A stretch of 64,000 nucleotides of DNA from Candidatus Thiocaldithrix dubininis. GTDB lineage: Bacteria; Pseudomonadota; Gammaproteobacteria; Thiotrichales; Thiotrichaceae. The stretch covers positions 1 to 64,000 of the forward strand of contig CP124755.1 in assembly GCA_029972135.1 (NCBI GenBank), in the 5' to 3' direction. Numbering within the stretch: the first letter of the stretch is position 1; every line of letters begins with the position of its first letter. The notes beneath the pieces were generated by a model, which saw nothing but the letters and a program-made list of their open reading frames with translations, was not told the DNA's origin and ran no database searches. The translations under genes were made by a program, and so were the position numbers. Shown piece after piece: positions 29,936 to 38,116 of this stretch.

Positions 29936-31489
29936 GTGGCTACTACTATTCCACGTCGTAAGACGCTATTGATTATTCTGGATGGCTTTGGGGTTAATCC
30001 TAGCAAGAAATACAATGCGGTGTATGAAGCCAATACGCCGCGCTTAGATGAGTATTTCGGTCAATATCCGCATACCACTTTACAAGCATCGGGACGTTCT
30101 GTTGGTTTACCTGATGGGCAAATGGGCAATTCCGAAGTTGGGCACATGACCATTGGTTGCGGCATGATCTTGAAGCAAGATTTAGTGCGAATTGATGATG
30201 CAGTAGACGATGGTAGCCTCGCCAATAATGCCACGTTACAAGCGGCACTGGCTCAAGCCAAACAAGCCCAGTGTTCTTTACATTTAATCGGTTTGTTATC
30301 CGACGGTGGCGTACACAGTCACATTAATCATGTAGTTGCCTTAATGCAGATTGCCGCCGCCGCAGGTGTCAAACCAGTAATTCATGCGATTATGGATGGG
30401 CGTGATACCGCACCGAAAGCGGGTCGACAATATTTAGCGCGGATTTTAGAAACGATTAAAAGTACCGGTGGTGAAATTGCGACCATCAGCGGGCGTTTTT
30501 ATACAATGGATCGGGATAAACGCTGGGAGCGTACCAAATTGGCATGGGACGCGTTAGTTAAGGGTATCGGTACACCTGCTACAGACCCATTAACTGCACT
30601 GGATGATGCCTATGCGGCGGGTGAAACCGATGAATTCGTTAAACCCCGCATTATGCCGAATGCAGAATTAATTCGCTCGAATGACCCGGTATTATTCTTT
30701 AACTTCCGGAATGACCGTCCACGGCAAACGGCTGAAGCCTTAGGGTTGGCTGATTTCAATCAATTTGAACGCGGTGATTTTACGCCTGTACAGTTAACCA
30801 CTATGACGGAATATGACGCTAAATATCCGTTCCCGATTATTTTCCCAGCCGAACGCCCTACCACTAATTTGGCGCAAACCATTAGCCAAGCGGGTTTAAG
30901 CCAGTTTCACTGTTCGGAAACCGAAAAATACGCGCATGTGACCTTCTTCTTTAATAGTGGGCGTGAAGCGCCATATGAGGGAGAAGCGCGTTTAGTCATT
31001 CCATCGCCTAAAGTGGAAACTTACGACTTACAGCCGGAAATGAGTGCCCCTGAAGTGGCAGATGCTGTTATTAATGCGCTGAATTCACAACAGTATGACT
31101 TTATTGTAGTAAATTTCGCGAATGGCGATATGGTCGGGCATACTGCGGTAGAAAATGCGGTGATTAAAGCGGTGGAAACCTTAGATCGGGAAGCTGGACG
31201 TGTGTTAGATGCGGCGGTTGCCAATGATTATTCCGTCATTTTAACGGCTGACCACGGTAACTGTGATGAATACCTTGATCCCTTAACTGGTGAACCCAAT
31301 ACACAACACACTGTCTATCCTGTCCCTTGTTTGGTTATGGATAAGGTGAATTGGCGTTTATCAACGGAAGGAGGGTTAAGCAATTTAGCACCGACGATTT
31401 TGCAGCTTATGGGGTTGCCAAAACCTGCCAGTATGAAAGCGAAATCCTTATTATTAGAAGAAGCATCGGGTTCAATGGGGGCGTATTAA
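29936..31489 (+). CDS. gpmI: 2,3-bisphosphoglycerate-independent phosphoglycerate mutase
   Basis: This enzyme interconverts 3- and 2-phosphoglycerate in glycolysis and gluconeogenesis using two Mn ions and a phosphoserine. The alkaline-phosphatase-like core shows LLIILDGFGVN, GNSEVGHMTIG with the nucleophile Ser, MDGRDTAPKAG, NFRNDRPRQTAEAL and TADHGNCDEY. The frame opens at GTG 29930, but GTG 29936 has GAGG with proper 5-bp spacing and gives 517 residues, close to the usual 510-515. Confidence 0.95.
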   Translation: MATTIPRRKTLLIILDGFGVNPSKKYNAVYEANTPRLDEYFGQYPHTTLQASGRSVGLPDGQMGNSEVGHMTIGCGMILKQDLVRIDDAVDDGSLANNATLQAALAQAKQAQCSLHLIGLLSDGGVHSHINHVVALMQIAAAAGVKPVIHAIMDGRDTAPKAGRQYLARILETIKSTGGEIATISGRFYTMDRDKRWERTKLAWDALVKGIGTPATDPLTALDDAYAAGETDEFVKPRIMPNAELIRSNDPVLFFNFRNDRPRQTAEALGLADFNQFERGDFTPVQLTTMTEYDAKYPFPIIFPAERPTTNLAQTISQAGLSQFHCSETEKYAHVTFFFNSGREAPYEGEARLVIPSPKVETYDLQPEMSAPEVADAVINALNSQQYDFIVVNFANGDMVGHTAVENAVIKAVETLDREAGRVLDAAVANDYSVILTADHGNCDEYLDPLTGEPNTQHTVYPVPCLVMDKVNWRLSTEGGLSNLAPTILQLMGLPKPASMKAKSLLLEEASGSMGAY

Positions 31490-31517
31490 GGTTACGCCCA
31501 CCGGTCTACTCATTGCT

Positions 31518-31796
31518 TTAAAATTTGTAGTAAGTTTTATTGAGATAGGCGACGACATCTAAGATTTCGTCGTCATACCAGTTAGTACTGGAATTGGCAT
31601 CGCAGCGGCGAACTTGGCTTTCGAGCATCGCTAGGTTTTTGACTTGTCGATCCGGCTTAGTAAAAACATCCGTGCCATGACAACTTAAACATTTTGAACC
31701 AGCAAAGAGCTTTTGCCCATTGACTGCATTGCCTTCCTTGGCATGAGCTAATGGCATCAATAAGACGCTCATTAGAACAATGATCATCGCTTTCAT
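31518..31796 (-). CDS. Small periplasmic c-type cytochrome
   Basis: The 92-residue protein has a signal peptide (MIIVLMSVLLMPLAHA), one haem-binding CLSCH motif (Cys36-His40) and a single class-I cytochrome c fold. The terminal helix is DDEILDVVAYLNKTYYKF. A candidate axial Met is not obvious within the usual loop, although Met54 is present. It probably shuttles electrons in the periplasm; the partner is unknown. It lies 21 bp downstream of the M48 protease gene in the same direction. Confidence 0.85.
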   Translation of the reverse strand: MKAMIIVLMSVLLMPLAHAKEGNAVNGQKLFAGSKCLSCHGTDVFTKPDRQVKNLAMLESQVRRCDANSSTNWYDDEILDVVAYLNKTYYKF

Positions 31797-31817
31797 TTAG
31801 AACCCTCTTAATAAAGG

Positions 31818-33059
31818 TCAGGTCTGTTGTTGTAAATGCGCAATCCGAATGGAAGCAGGCGGATGCGAATCATAGAACGCTGAGTACAAGGGATCCGGTG
31901 TCAGGGTACTCGCATTCTCTTTATAAAGACCTACGAGCGCACTTATCAGTTCCGTACTGCTTGACTGCTGGGCAGCGAATGCATCGGCTTCAAATTCGTG
32001 TTTACGTGACCACCACGCCATTATTGGCCCAATAAAAAAGGTAAACACGGGACTTACGACTACAAACAACAATAACGCCATGTACGTGGACGGTTGTTGC
32101 ACACCTAATGAAGTATAGAACCATTCTTGCTGCATAAACCAAGCAATTGCCATAAAACCGACCAACGTCATCGTCATAGATAGCAACATACCCTTAACAA
32201 TATGCTTACGTTTGAAATGCCCGAGTTCATGGGCTAATACTGCTTCCACTTGCGCGGGCGTCAGACTTTTTAACAAGGTATCAAAGAACACAATGCGTTT
32301 ATTTTTGCCAAAGCCAGTGAAATAGGCATTGCCATGCCCCGAACGGCGCGAACCGTCCATCACAAACACACCTTTACTATTAAAACCCGTACGTTCTAAT
32401 AACGCATGAATACGGGTTGCGACTTCGCCTTCTTCTAATGGGCTAAATTTATTGAATAAAGGTGCAATAAATTTCGGGTAAGCCCACATCATGAATAATG
32501 AAAATACGGTTAATGTACCCCACGCATACAACCACCATAATGTGCCCGCCGTATTCATCAGCCATAAAATCAACATTACTAACGGCAGACCTAAGGCTAA
32601 CGATAAGCCCATGCCTTTGAGCAAATCTACCCAAAAGGTTTTAGGGGTCATTTTATTAAAACCGAATTTTTCTTCTAATACGAAGGTACGATACAGCGAT
32701 AACGGTACATCTAATAAGCTGCTAATCAATAGTAAGCTGACAATCACCGCTGTACCTGTGAGTAATTCACTCCAAGCAAAGCCGCGCCAAAATTGATCTA
32801 AAACATTAAAACCGCCGCCTAATGTCCAGCCCAATAAAATAACGAAGGCAATCCCCAACTCAAGCCGTCCTAATTGCCCTTTAGCTAGGGTGTAATCGGC
32901 GGCTTTTTGGTGTTCAGCCAATGAGATTTTATCGCTAAAGGCAGTCGGTACAGCCGCCCGATGCGCTGCCACATAGTGACGCTGACGTAACGATAAATAC
33001 AGTTGTGTTAAGGTCGACGCGACCAAGAACAGCAGGAAAATCCAAGTAAAAGTTTGCAT
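31818..33059 (-). CDS. M48 family Ste24-type zinc endopeptidase
   Basis: This is an integral-membrane metalloprotease of the CAAX-protease/Ste24 family. The 413-residue protein has about seven membrane segments, the zinc site in AVLAHELGHFKRKHI (HExxH, about residue 278) and the third ligand in a KHEFEADAFA motif (about 355). Bacterial homologues degrade misfolded or membrane-associated proteins; a specific substrate is not known. Its start is divergent from orn. Confidence 0.9.
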   Translation of the reverse strand: MQTFTWIFLLFLVASTLTQLYLSLRQRHYVAAHRAAVPTAFSDKISLAEHQKAADYTLAKGQLGRLELGIAFVILLGWTLGGGFNVLDQFWRGFAWSELLTGTAVIVSLLLISSLLDVPLSLYRTFVLEEKFGFNKMTPKTFWVDLLKGMGLSLALGLPLVMLILWLMNTAGTLWWLYAWGTLTVFSLFMMWAYPKFIAPLFNKFSPLEEGEVATRIHALLERTGFNSKGVFVMDGSRRSGHGNAYFTGFGKNKRIVFFDTLLKSLTPAQVEAVLAHELGHFKRKHIVKGMLLSMTMTLVGFMAIAWFMQQEWFYTSLGVQQPSTYMALLLFVVVSPVFTFFIGPIMAWWSRKHEFEADAFAAQQSSSTELISALVGLYKENASTLTPDPLYSAFYDSHPPASIRIAHLQQQT

Positions 33060-33112
33060 GGTAAATCTGGTACTATTTCATCAATTTTTAACTTAAAAAC
33101 AAGTGTAACCTA

Positions 33113-33658
33113 ATGCTGATAAATCAGGAAAATTTGATCTGGATTGACTTGGAAATGACGGGGTTAGATACCCAACATGATGTCATTATTGAAATGGCAA
33201 CGATTGTGACCGACAAAAATTTAAATATTCTGGCAGAAGGTCCCGTGATTGCCATTCATCAAAGCGATGCCACTTTGGCGGCAATGGATGAGTGGAATCA
33301 AACCCATCACGGGGGTTCTGGTTTAATTGCACGGGTCAAAGCCAGCGATTGGACAACACCCCAAGCCGAGCAAGCCACCTTAGATTTTCTACAACACTGG
33401 CTACCCGCAGGTGTTTCGCCTATGTGTGGCAATACTATTTGCCAAGATCGACGTTTCCTCGCCCGCCAAATGCCCAGCTTAGAAAAATTCTTTCATTACC
33501 GTAATTTAGATATTAGCACGATTAAAGAACTGGCTAAACGCTGGAAACCGGAGATTCTTGACGGGTTCAAAAAGGATACCAAACATTTAGCATTAGATGA
33601 TATTCGGGATTCAATTGAAGAACTCAAGTATTACCGTCAGCACTTTATTCAAATCTAA
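33113..33658 (+). CDS. orn: Oligoribonuclease
   Basis: Orn is an essential 3'-5' exoribonuclease that degrades 2-5 nt RNAs, including pGpG from cyclic-di-GMP turnover. The DEDDh motifs are visible: [10 protein letters not shown], the central [17 protein letters not shown] and the C-terminal [18 protein letters not shown]. The 181-residue length is exactly typical. Its stop overlaps the stop of a tiny convergent lipoprotein gene. Confidence 0.97.
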   Translation: MLINQENLIWIDLEMTGLDTQHDVIIEMATIVTDKNLNILAEGPVIAIHQSDATLAAMDEWNQTHHGGSGLIARVKASDWTTPQAEQATLDFLQHWLPAGVSPMCGNTICQDRRFLARQMPSLEKFFHYRNLDISTIKELAKRWKPEILDGFKKDTKHLALDDIRDSIEELKYYRQHFIQI

Positions 33659-33798
33659 TCATCTGTTACCACATCGACTACTGCGCCGCCAACTTTGAAC
33701 GGAATTTTGGCGGTTGCAATGGCAACATCGGTCGTAGTCGAAATCACTTGCGCCGCACAGCCGCTTAATAAGCCAGCCAATAGCAAGCTAAACAGCAT
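33655..33798 (-). CDS. Small lipoprotein (47 aa)
   Basis: This is a short ORF encoding [17 protein letters not shown] and then a ~33-residue mature part ending VVDVVTDD. The lipobox LLSGC (Cys14) is clear. The mature segment [19 protein letters not shown] resembles very small gammaproteobacterial lipoproteins with AKxPFKVAG-like sequence. The function is unknown. It overlaps the orn stop by a few bases and ends the leftward side of this convergent pair. The N-terminus lacks a basic residue, so an unusual upstream start is possible. Confidence 0.65.
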   Translation of the reverse strand: MLFSLLLAGLLSGCAAQVISTTTDVAIATAKIPFKVGGAVVDVVTDD

Positions 33799-33853
33799 TT
33801 TTTGAATAAAACTCGCCCTTTATTATGATGATTATGGCGAAAGTATAACCAAA

Positions 33854-33875
33854 CTTTCCCGCCTAGGCAGGAAAG
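33854..33875 (-). terminator. Terminator after typA
   Basis: A near-perfect palindrome (CTTTCC...GCCTAGGC...GGAAAG, one mismatch) lies 17 bp beyond the typA stop. It is followed on the minus strand by a T-rich stretch. Confidence 0.55.
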
Positions 33876-33891
33876 CTGGATAGAAGGCGGG

Positions 33892-35736
33892 TTATGCTTC
33901 TTCTTTCTTCGGACTGAAGCGTTTGCGGTCGTTTTCCGTTAAGTAACGTTTACGAATACGGATGTTTTTCGGCGTGATTTCGACTAATTCATCGTCATCA
34001 ATGAATTCCATCGCTTGTTCTAAGGTCATCCGAATCGGTGGCGTCAGAATCAAGTTTTCATCTGTACCCGCTGCCCGGATATTGGTTAACTGCTTAGCTT
34101 TCAAAGGGTTAACGACTAAGTCGTTGTCGCGGCTATGAATGCCGATGACTTGACCTTCATAGACTTCTTCACCGTGACCAATAAACATACGACCGCGTTC
34201 TTGCAGATTGAAGATCGCATAAGCTAAGGCTTTACCCATACCGTTAGAAATCAGCACACCATTATGGCGTTGACCAATCGCGCCAGTTTTATAAGGACCA
34301 TAATGTTCAAAGGTGTGATACAACAAACCTGTACCTGAAGTCATGGTCATAAAGTCGGTTTGGAAACCGATTAAACCACGAGACGGCATTAAGTATTCTA
34401 AGCGTACACGCCCTTTGCCATCCGGTGCCATATCTTTTAACTCAGCACGGCGTAAGCCTAACGCTTCCATGACCTTACCTTGGCTGCTTTCTTCCACATC
34501 CACGGTTACCGATTCAAACGGTTCCATTTTTTCGCCGTCAATTTCGCGAATAATAACTTCAGGTCGTGACACCGCCAGTTCATAACCTTCACGCCGCATA
34601 TTTTCAATCAAAATGCCTAAGTGCAATTCGCCGCGACCGGATACTTTGAATTTCTCTGGGTCGTCGGTTTCTTCTACCCGTAAGGCAACGTTATGCAGCA
34701 ATTCTTGCTCTAAACGTTCTTTCAAACGGCGTGAAGATGTACCCGTTTTAACTTCTTTACCGGCAAACGGTGAAGTATTGACTTGGAAGGTCATAGTAAC
34801 GGTCGGTTCATCAACGCTTAATGGCGGCAACGCAACTACGTTTTCAGGGTCACACAAGGTATCAGAAATATGCAATTCATCCATCCCAGAGAATGCAATA
34901 ATATCCCCCGCTTGTGCTTCGTTGACTTCAACCCGTTCTAAACCATTGAATCCTAAGATTTTCAAAATACGCCCATTACGTACTTTGCCTTCGGTATCAA
35001 TCGCTTTTACGACAGTATTGGTTTTAACTTTACCTTGCTTAATCCGACCGATGCCGATAATGCCGAGGTAAGAGTTGTAATCCAATTGGCTGACTTGTAA
35101 TTGGAACGGTGCAGTGGGATCAACATCCGGCGCACTCACACTGTTAATAATTGTTTCAAACAGTGGGGTCATATCGCCTTCTGATACGGTTTCTTCCAAA
35201 CCCGCAAAGCCATTTAAAGCCGAGGCATACACGACGGGGAAATCTAACTGTTCATCAGTTGCGCCGAGATTATCAAATAATTCAAATACTTGATCCATCA
35301 CCCAATGCGGACGCGCACCCGGGCGGTCAATTTTGTTAATGACTAAAATCGGTTTTAAACCATGCGCAAAGGCTTTTTGTGTCACAAAGCGAGTTTGTGG
35401 CATTGGGCCATCAACCGCGTCCACTAATAATAAAACGGAATCCACCATCGACAAAACGCGTTCAACTTCGCCACCGAAGTCCGCATGTCCCGGGGTGTCC
35501 ACAATATTAATACGGTATTCTTGGCCATTGTTGGGATTAGTCCAGCGTAACGCAGTGTTTTTCGCCAAGATTGTAATGCCACGCTCTTTTTCGAGCGCGT
35601 TCGAGTCCATCATACGTTCAGTAACTTCGGCGCGTTCGCCCAACGTACCGGATTGTTGTAATAATTTGTCAACCAATGTGGTTTTACCGTGGTCAACGTG
35701 AGCAATAATGGCGATATTTCGCAAATTCTGGATCAC
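33892..35736 (-). CDS. typA: Ribosome-binding translational GTPase TypA/BipA
   Basis: TypA/BipA is an EF-G-like GTPase that helps ribosome assembly and stress adaptation. The 614-residue protein has the G domain (AHVDHGKTTLVDKLL, DTPGHADFGGEVERVL, NKIDRPGARP), EF-G-like domains II, III and V, and the BipA-specific C-terminal domain (LTNIRAAGTDENLILTPP, then EITPKNIRIRKRYL). It is a single gene with its own terminator, divergent from the truncated-globin gene. Confidence 0.97.
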   Translation of the reverse strand: MIQNLRNIAIIAHVDHGKTTLVDKLLQQSGTLGERAEVTERMMDSNALEKERGITILAKNTALRWTNPNNGQEYRINIVDTPGHADFGGEVERVLSMVDSVLLLVDAVDGPMPQTRFVTQKAFAHGLKPILVINKIDRPGARPHWVMDQVFELFDNLGATDEQLDFPVVYASALNGFAGLEETVSEGDMTPLFETIINSVSAPDVDPTAPFQLQVSQLDYNSYLGIIGIGRIKQGKVKTNTVVKAIDTEGKVRNGRILKILGFNGLERVEVNEAQAGDIIAFSGMDELHISDTLCDPENVVALPPLSVDEPTVTMTFQVNTSPFAGKEVKTGTSSRRLKERLEQELLHNVALRVEETDDPEKFKVSGRGELHLGILIENMRREGYELAVSRPEVIIREIDGEKMEPFESVTVDVEESSQGKVMEALGLRRAELKDMAPDGKGRVRLEYLMPSRGLIGFQTDFMTMTSGTGLLYHTFEHYGPYKTGAIGQRHNGVLISNGMGKALAYAIFNLQERGRMFIGHGEEVYEGQVIGIHSRDNDLVVNPLKAKQLTNIRAAGTDENLILTPPIRMTLEQAMEFIDDDELVEITPKNIRIRKRYLTENDRKRFSPKKEEA

Positions 35737-35881
35737 AGGAAACTAACTCATGAATACGTGAAGGCGCGGATTATACCTTGTCGAGCTTAAGTTTCTAATC
35801 AATTTGCGAAAATTCCATGCGCGACTCGGCAATTGCCCTCTAAGATAGCTAACTTTTATGACAGTTTAGAGAAATAAACCT

Positions 35882-36274
35882 ATGACAACTGCAACTCGTA
35901 GCCATTATGACCTGCTGGGTGGGGAAGTTGGCGTTTTGCAATTAGTGAATCGCTTTTATGATTTAATGGACGAACTGCCCGAAGCTTACGAACTACGTAA
36001 AATTCACCCACAAGATTCCAGCGAATCTCGCGCAAAATTATTTAAGTTTTTATCAGGCTGGTTGGGCGGTCCGGGCTTATATGAAGCAGAATACGGTCAC
36101 CCACGTTTACGCCAACGCCACTTTCCATTTCAAGTTAATAGTCAAATGCGTGACCAATGGATTATGTGTATGGATTTAGCATTAGATGAACAATCAAATG
36201 ACGAATTATTAAAACTGCAACTCAAACAAGCGATTGCACGTTTAGCGGATCACATGCGAAATACAGCAGATTAA
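35882..36274 (+). CDS. Group II truncated haemoglobin
   Basis: The 130-residue 2-over-2 globin has the family signatures: GGEVGVLQLVNRFYDLMDELPE (positions about 14-35), KLFKFLSGWLGGPGLYEAEYGHPRLRQRHFPF with the proximal His, and the WIMCMDLALDE helix. The conserved Trp near position 95 marks group II. Such proteins bind O2, NO or sulphide. The gene stands alone. Confidence 0.9.
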   Translation: MTTATRSHYDLLGGEVGVLQLVNRFYDLMDELPEAYELRKIHPQDSSESRAKLFKFLSGWLGGPGLYEAEYGHPRLRQRHFPFQVNSQMRDQWIMCMDLALDEQSNDELLKLQLKQAIARLADHMRNTAD

Positions 36275-36415
36275 TCGGAAAACTACCACTTATCGGATTT
36301 GTGCCAGTTAATAGCAAATTTGTCTTACATAAATAAGGTATCTAGCTTCATTTGTGTTTTTACATGCACACTAACTACTGTAAGCGAAGCTTTACTTAAA
36401 TCAAGGATTGATATT

Positions 36416-37072
36416 ATGAAAACAACATTAGCTTTAATTATTGGCACAACCCTATTAGTTGCAAGTTCTGCACAAGCAGGGGGATATGCTGGCAAAACCG
36501 GCTGGTATGTCGGTGCGGATGCGGGTCTGACACGTAATAATAGTAAGTATTCTGATATTCCTTATTGTCCCGGTGTCGGCCCTTGTAGAACTTCTACCGA
36601 TAAATCCGATAGTACATGGCGTGCTCGTGCGGGTTATCAATTCAATGAAAACTGGGGGGTAGAAGGGGCTTATGAAGATCTAGGTCAAACTTATAGTGGT
36701 AATAGAAATAGCCCTGCTGGTAGTTATTCTGCAAACCAAGAAACTACAGCTTGGACATTAGCTGCAATTGGTAAAGCGCCTATTTCCCAGAATCGCCGTA
36801 TAAAAGCTTACGGAAAACTAGGAATTTCACGTTGGGAAAGCAAAAACGATTGGCGTTCACCAACTGGATTGATACGTTCTGATGCGAATTTTAAAGATAA
36901 AGGTACTGATCCAGTAGCAGGTGTTGGTTTAGAGTACGATGTTTCTAATCAATGGACGGTAAGAGGTGGCTATGATCGCCATTTTAATGTAGGTAAAACC
37001 GGTAATGGTAGTTTAGGAACAATTGAAAAAGACGTGGATGCTTTAACTATTGGTGCAAGCTTTAACTTCTAA
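36416..37072 (+). CDS. OmpA-like outer-membrane beta-barrel protein
   Basis: The 218-residue protein has a signal peptide (TLALIIGTTLLVASSAQA) and an eight-stranded barrel: GWYVGADAGLTRNNSKY, WRARAGYQFNENWGVEGAYEDLG, AIGKAPISQNRRIKAYGKLG, WTVRGGYDRHFNVG. The terminal aromatic strand ends DALTIGASFNF. It lacks a peptidoglycan-binding OmpA domain. Two Cys in a loop (PYCPGVGPC) may pair. The frame extends to 36299, but ATG 36416 has an AAGGA site with 8-bp spacing and fits the signal peptide. A strong terminator follows. Confidence 0.85.
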   Translation: MKTTLALIIGTTLLVASSAQAGGYAGKTGWYVGADAGLTRNNSKYSDIPYCPGVGPCRTSTDKSDSTWRARAGYQFNENWGVEGAYEDLGQTYSGNRNSPAGSYSANQETTAWTLAAIGKAPISQNRRIKAYGKLGISRWESKNDWRSPTGLIRSDANFKDKGTDPVAGVGLEYDVSNQWTVRGGYDRHFNVGKTGNGSLGTIEKDVDALTIGASFNF

Positions 37073-37088
37073 TTTAGTCTGTTAAGTA

Positions 37089-37122
37089 ATACAGGGGATA
37101 AAGTGAATTTTATCCCCTGTAT
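37089..37122. terminator. Bidirectional terminator between convergent genes
   Basis: A perfect 14-bp stem (37089-37102 with 37109-37122) closes a 6-nt loop between the barrel-protein gene (+) and ycgL (-). Confidence 0.8.
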
Positions 37123-37127
37123 GCTTA

Positions 37128-37376
37128 TTAGCATTTGAATTCTTCAGCAGGCGGCAATTGCAGATAAAAGCCGTTTTCTTGGATAACTTTCAGCATTTCT
37201 TGCGGATCAGCTTTAATTACTAAGTTGCGGGCGGGGCTTAGTTCAAATTCAAATGAAAATTCCGGTGTGCCGAAAATTTTTAGTAAGGTTTCGGGTACAC
37301 GGTTGAATTCATCTTTAATCGGTAAGAATAGAAACGAGCCGGGTTTACGGCGGCTTCTATACACATAACATTGCAT
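37128..37376 (-). CDS. ycgL: YcgL domain protein
   Basis: This is an 82-residue conserved gammaproteobacterial protein of unknown function (YcgL/DUF709-like). The family hallmarks are MQCYVYRSRRKPGSFLFLP, the FNRVPETLLKIFGTPEFSFEF segment (written from residue 20) and the C-terminal GFYLQLPPAEEF. An earlier start at 37409 is open, but Met at 37376 matches the family N-terminus exactly. It overlaps nothing and follows the membrane-protein gene at 37390. Confidence 0.9.
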   Translation of the reverse strand: MQCYVYRSRRKPGSFLFLPIKDEFNRVPETLLKIFGTPEFSFEFELSPARNLVIKADPQEMLKVIQENGFYLQLPPAEEFKC

Positions 37377-37389
37377 GTCTAACACTCTC

Positions 37390-38103
37390 TTACTGTTTAA
37401 CAAGTACAAACGCTTGGCGAATGCTGTTTAACTTAATCGCTGTGCTAGCCGTTTGTCCAGTAGTCCGCTCGTCTAAGGTAATTTCATCAGCTTTAATTTC
37501 AAGTAAACGCCCCTCACGTTTACGTCCATCGGTTTGAATCAACTGCACATATTGGTTTTCATACTCGGCTAATTTAGTCGCCTGAATAGTTTCAAAACCT
37601 AACTTATATAATGGTGCTGTAGGCAAGGGTTCTGTGGCAACTGGTGTGGGATTGGTTAGATTATGAGGTTGAGTTGGAGTCGTGGCGGGTGCGGTAGTAT
37701 TGTTATGAGTCTGTGTTGTGCCAGCCGCTGGTAAATTTAACGGAACATTATTAATGGCAGCAGGTTGTGGGTTGGTAGCCGGTTGGCTTGAAATTTGATT
37801 TAGACCAATACTTTCAGCCGGAATACCTACTTTGGAACTTAAATTTAAGCCGTGTTTGGAAATTTGGTCTAATGCACCTAGTCCCCATGCTGCCGCCGCA
37901 ATTAATAAGCCCACGAAGCCCGTAATCACCCAACCACTAACTCGATGCCAGATCGTGGGTAATATGAGTACATTCAGCCCGGGCACAAACGCCACTATAC
38001 CTGTGATCGGATGGTGTTTGAAACCAAACACGATCACCATAATCCAGCTTAAAATAAATAAGAATGCGCCAAGAATTAGTGCCGCAGGCAGCAAGTACTC
38101 CAT
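37390..38103 (-). CDS. Membrane protein with C-terminal Sm-like/SH3-like domain
   Basis: I do not recognise a named family. The 237-residue protein has three membrane segments in the first ~100 residues (LLPAALILGAFLFILSWIMV, IVAFVPGLNVLILPTIW, WVITGFVGLLIAAAAWGLGAL). A Pro/Thr/Asn-rich linker follows. The C-terminal ~70-residue domain (QYVQLIQTDGRKREGRLLEI, AIKLNSIRQAFVLVKQ) reads like an SH3-type small barrel. The TTG at 38115 also opens the frame, but ATG 38103 has GGGGA with 6-bp spacing. It starts 14 bp downstream of the speA stop in the same direction. Confidence 0.7.
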   Translation of the reverse strand: MEYLLPAALILGAFLFILSWIMVIVFGFKHHPITGIVAFVPGLNVLILPTIWHRVSGWVITGFVGLLIAAAAWGLGALDQISKHGLNLSSKVGIPAESIGLNQISSQPATNPQPAAINNVPLNLPAAGTTQTHNNTTAPATTPTQPHNLTNPTPVATEPLPTAPLYKLGFETIQATKLAEYENQYVQLIQTDGRKREGRLLEIKADEITLDERTTGQTASTAIKLNSIRQAFVLVKQ

Positions 38104-38116
38104 CTGAATCCCCAAA

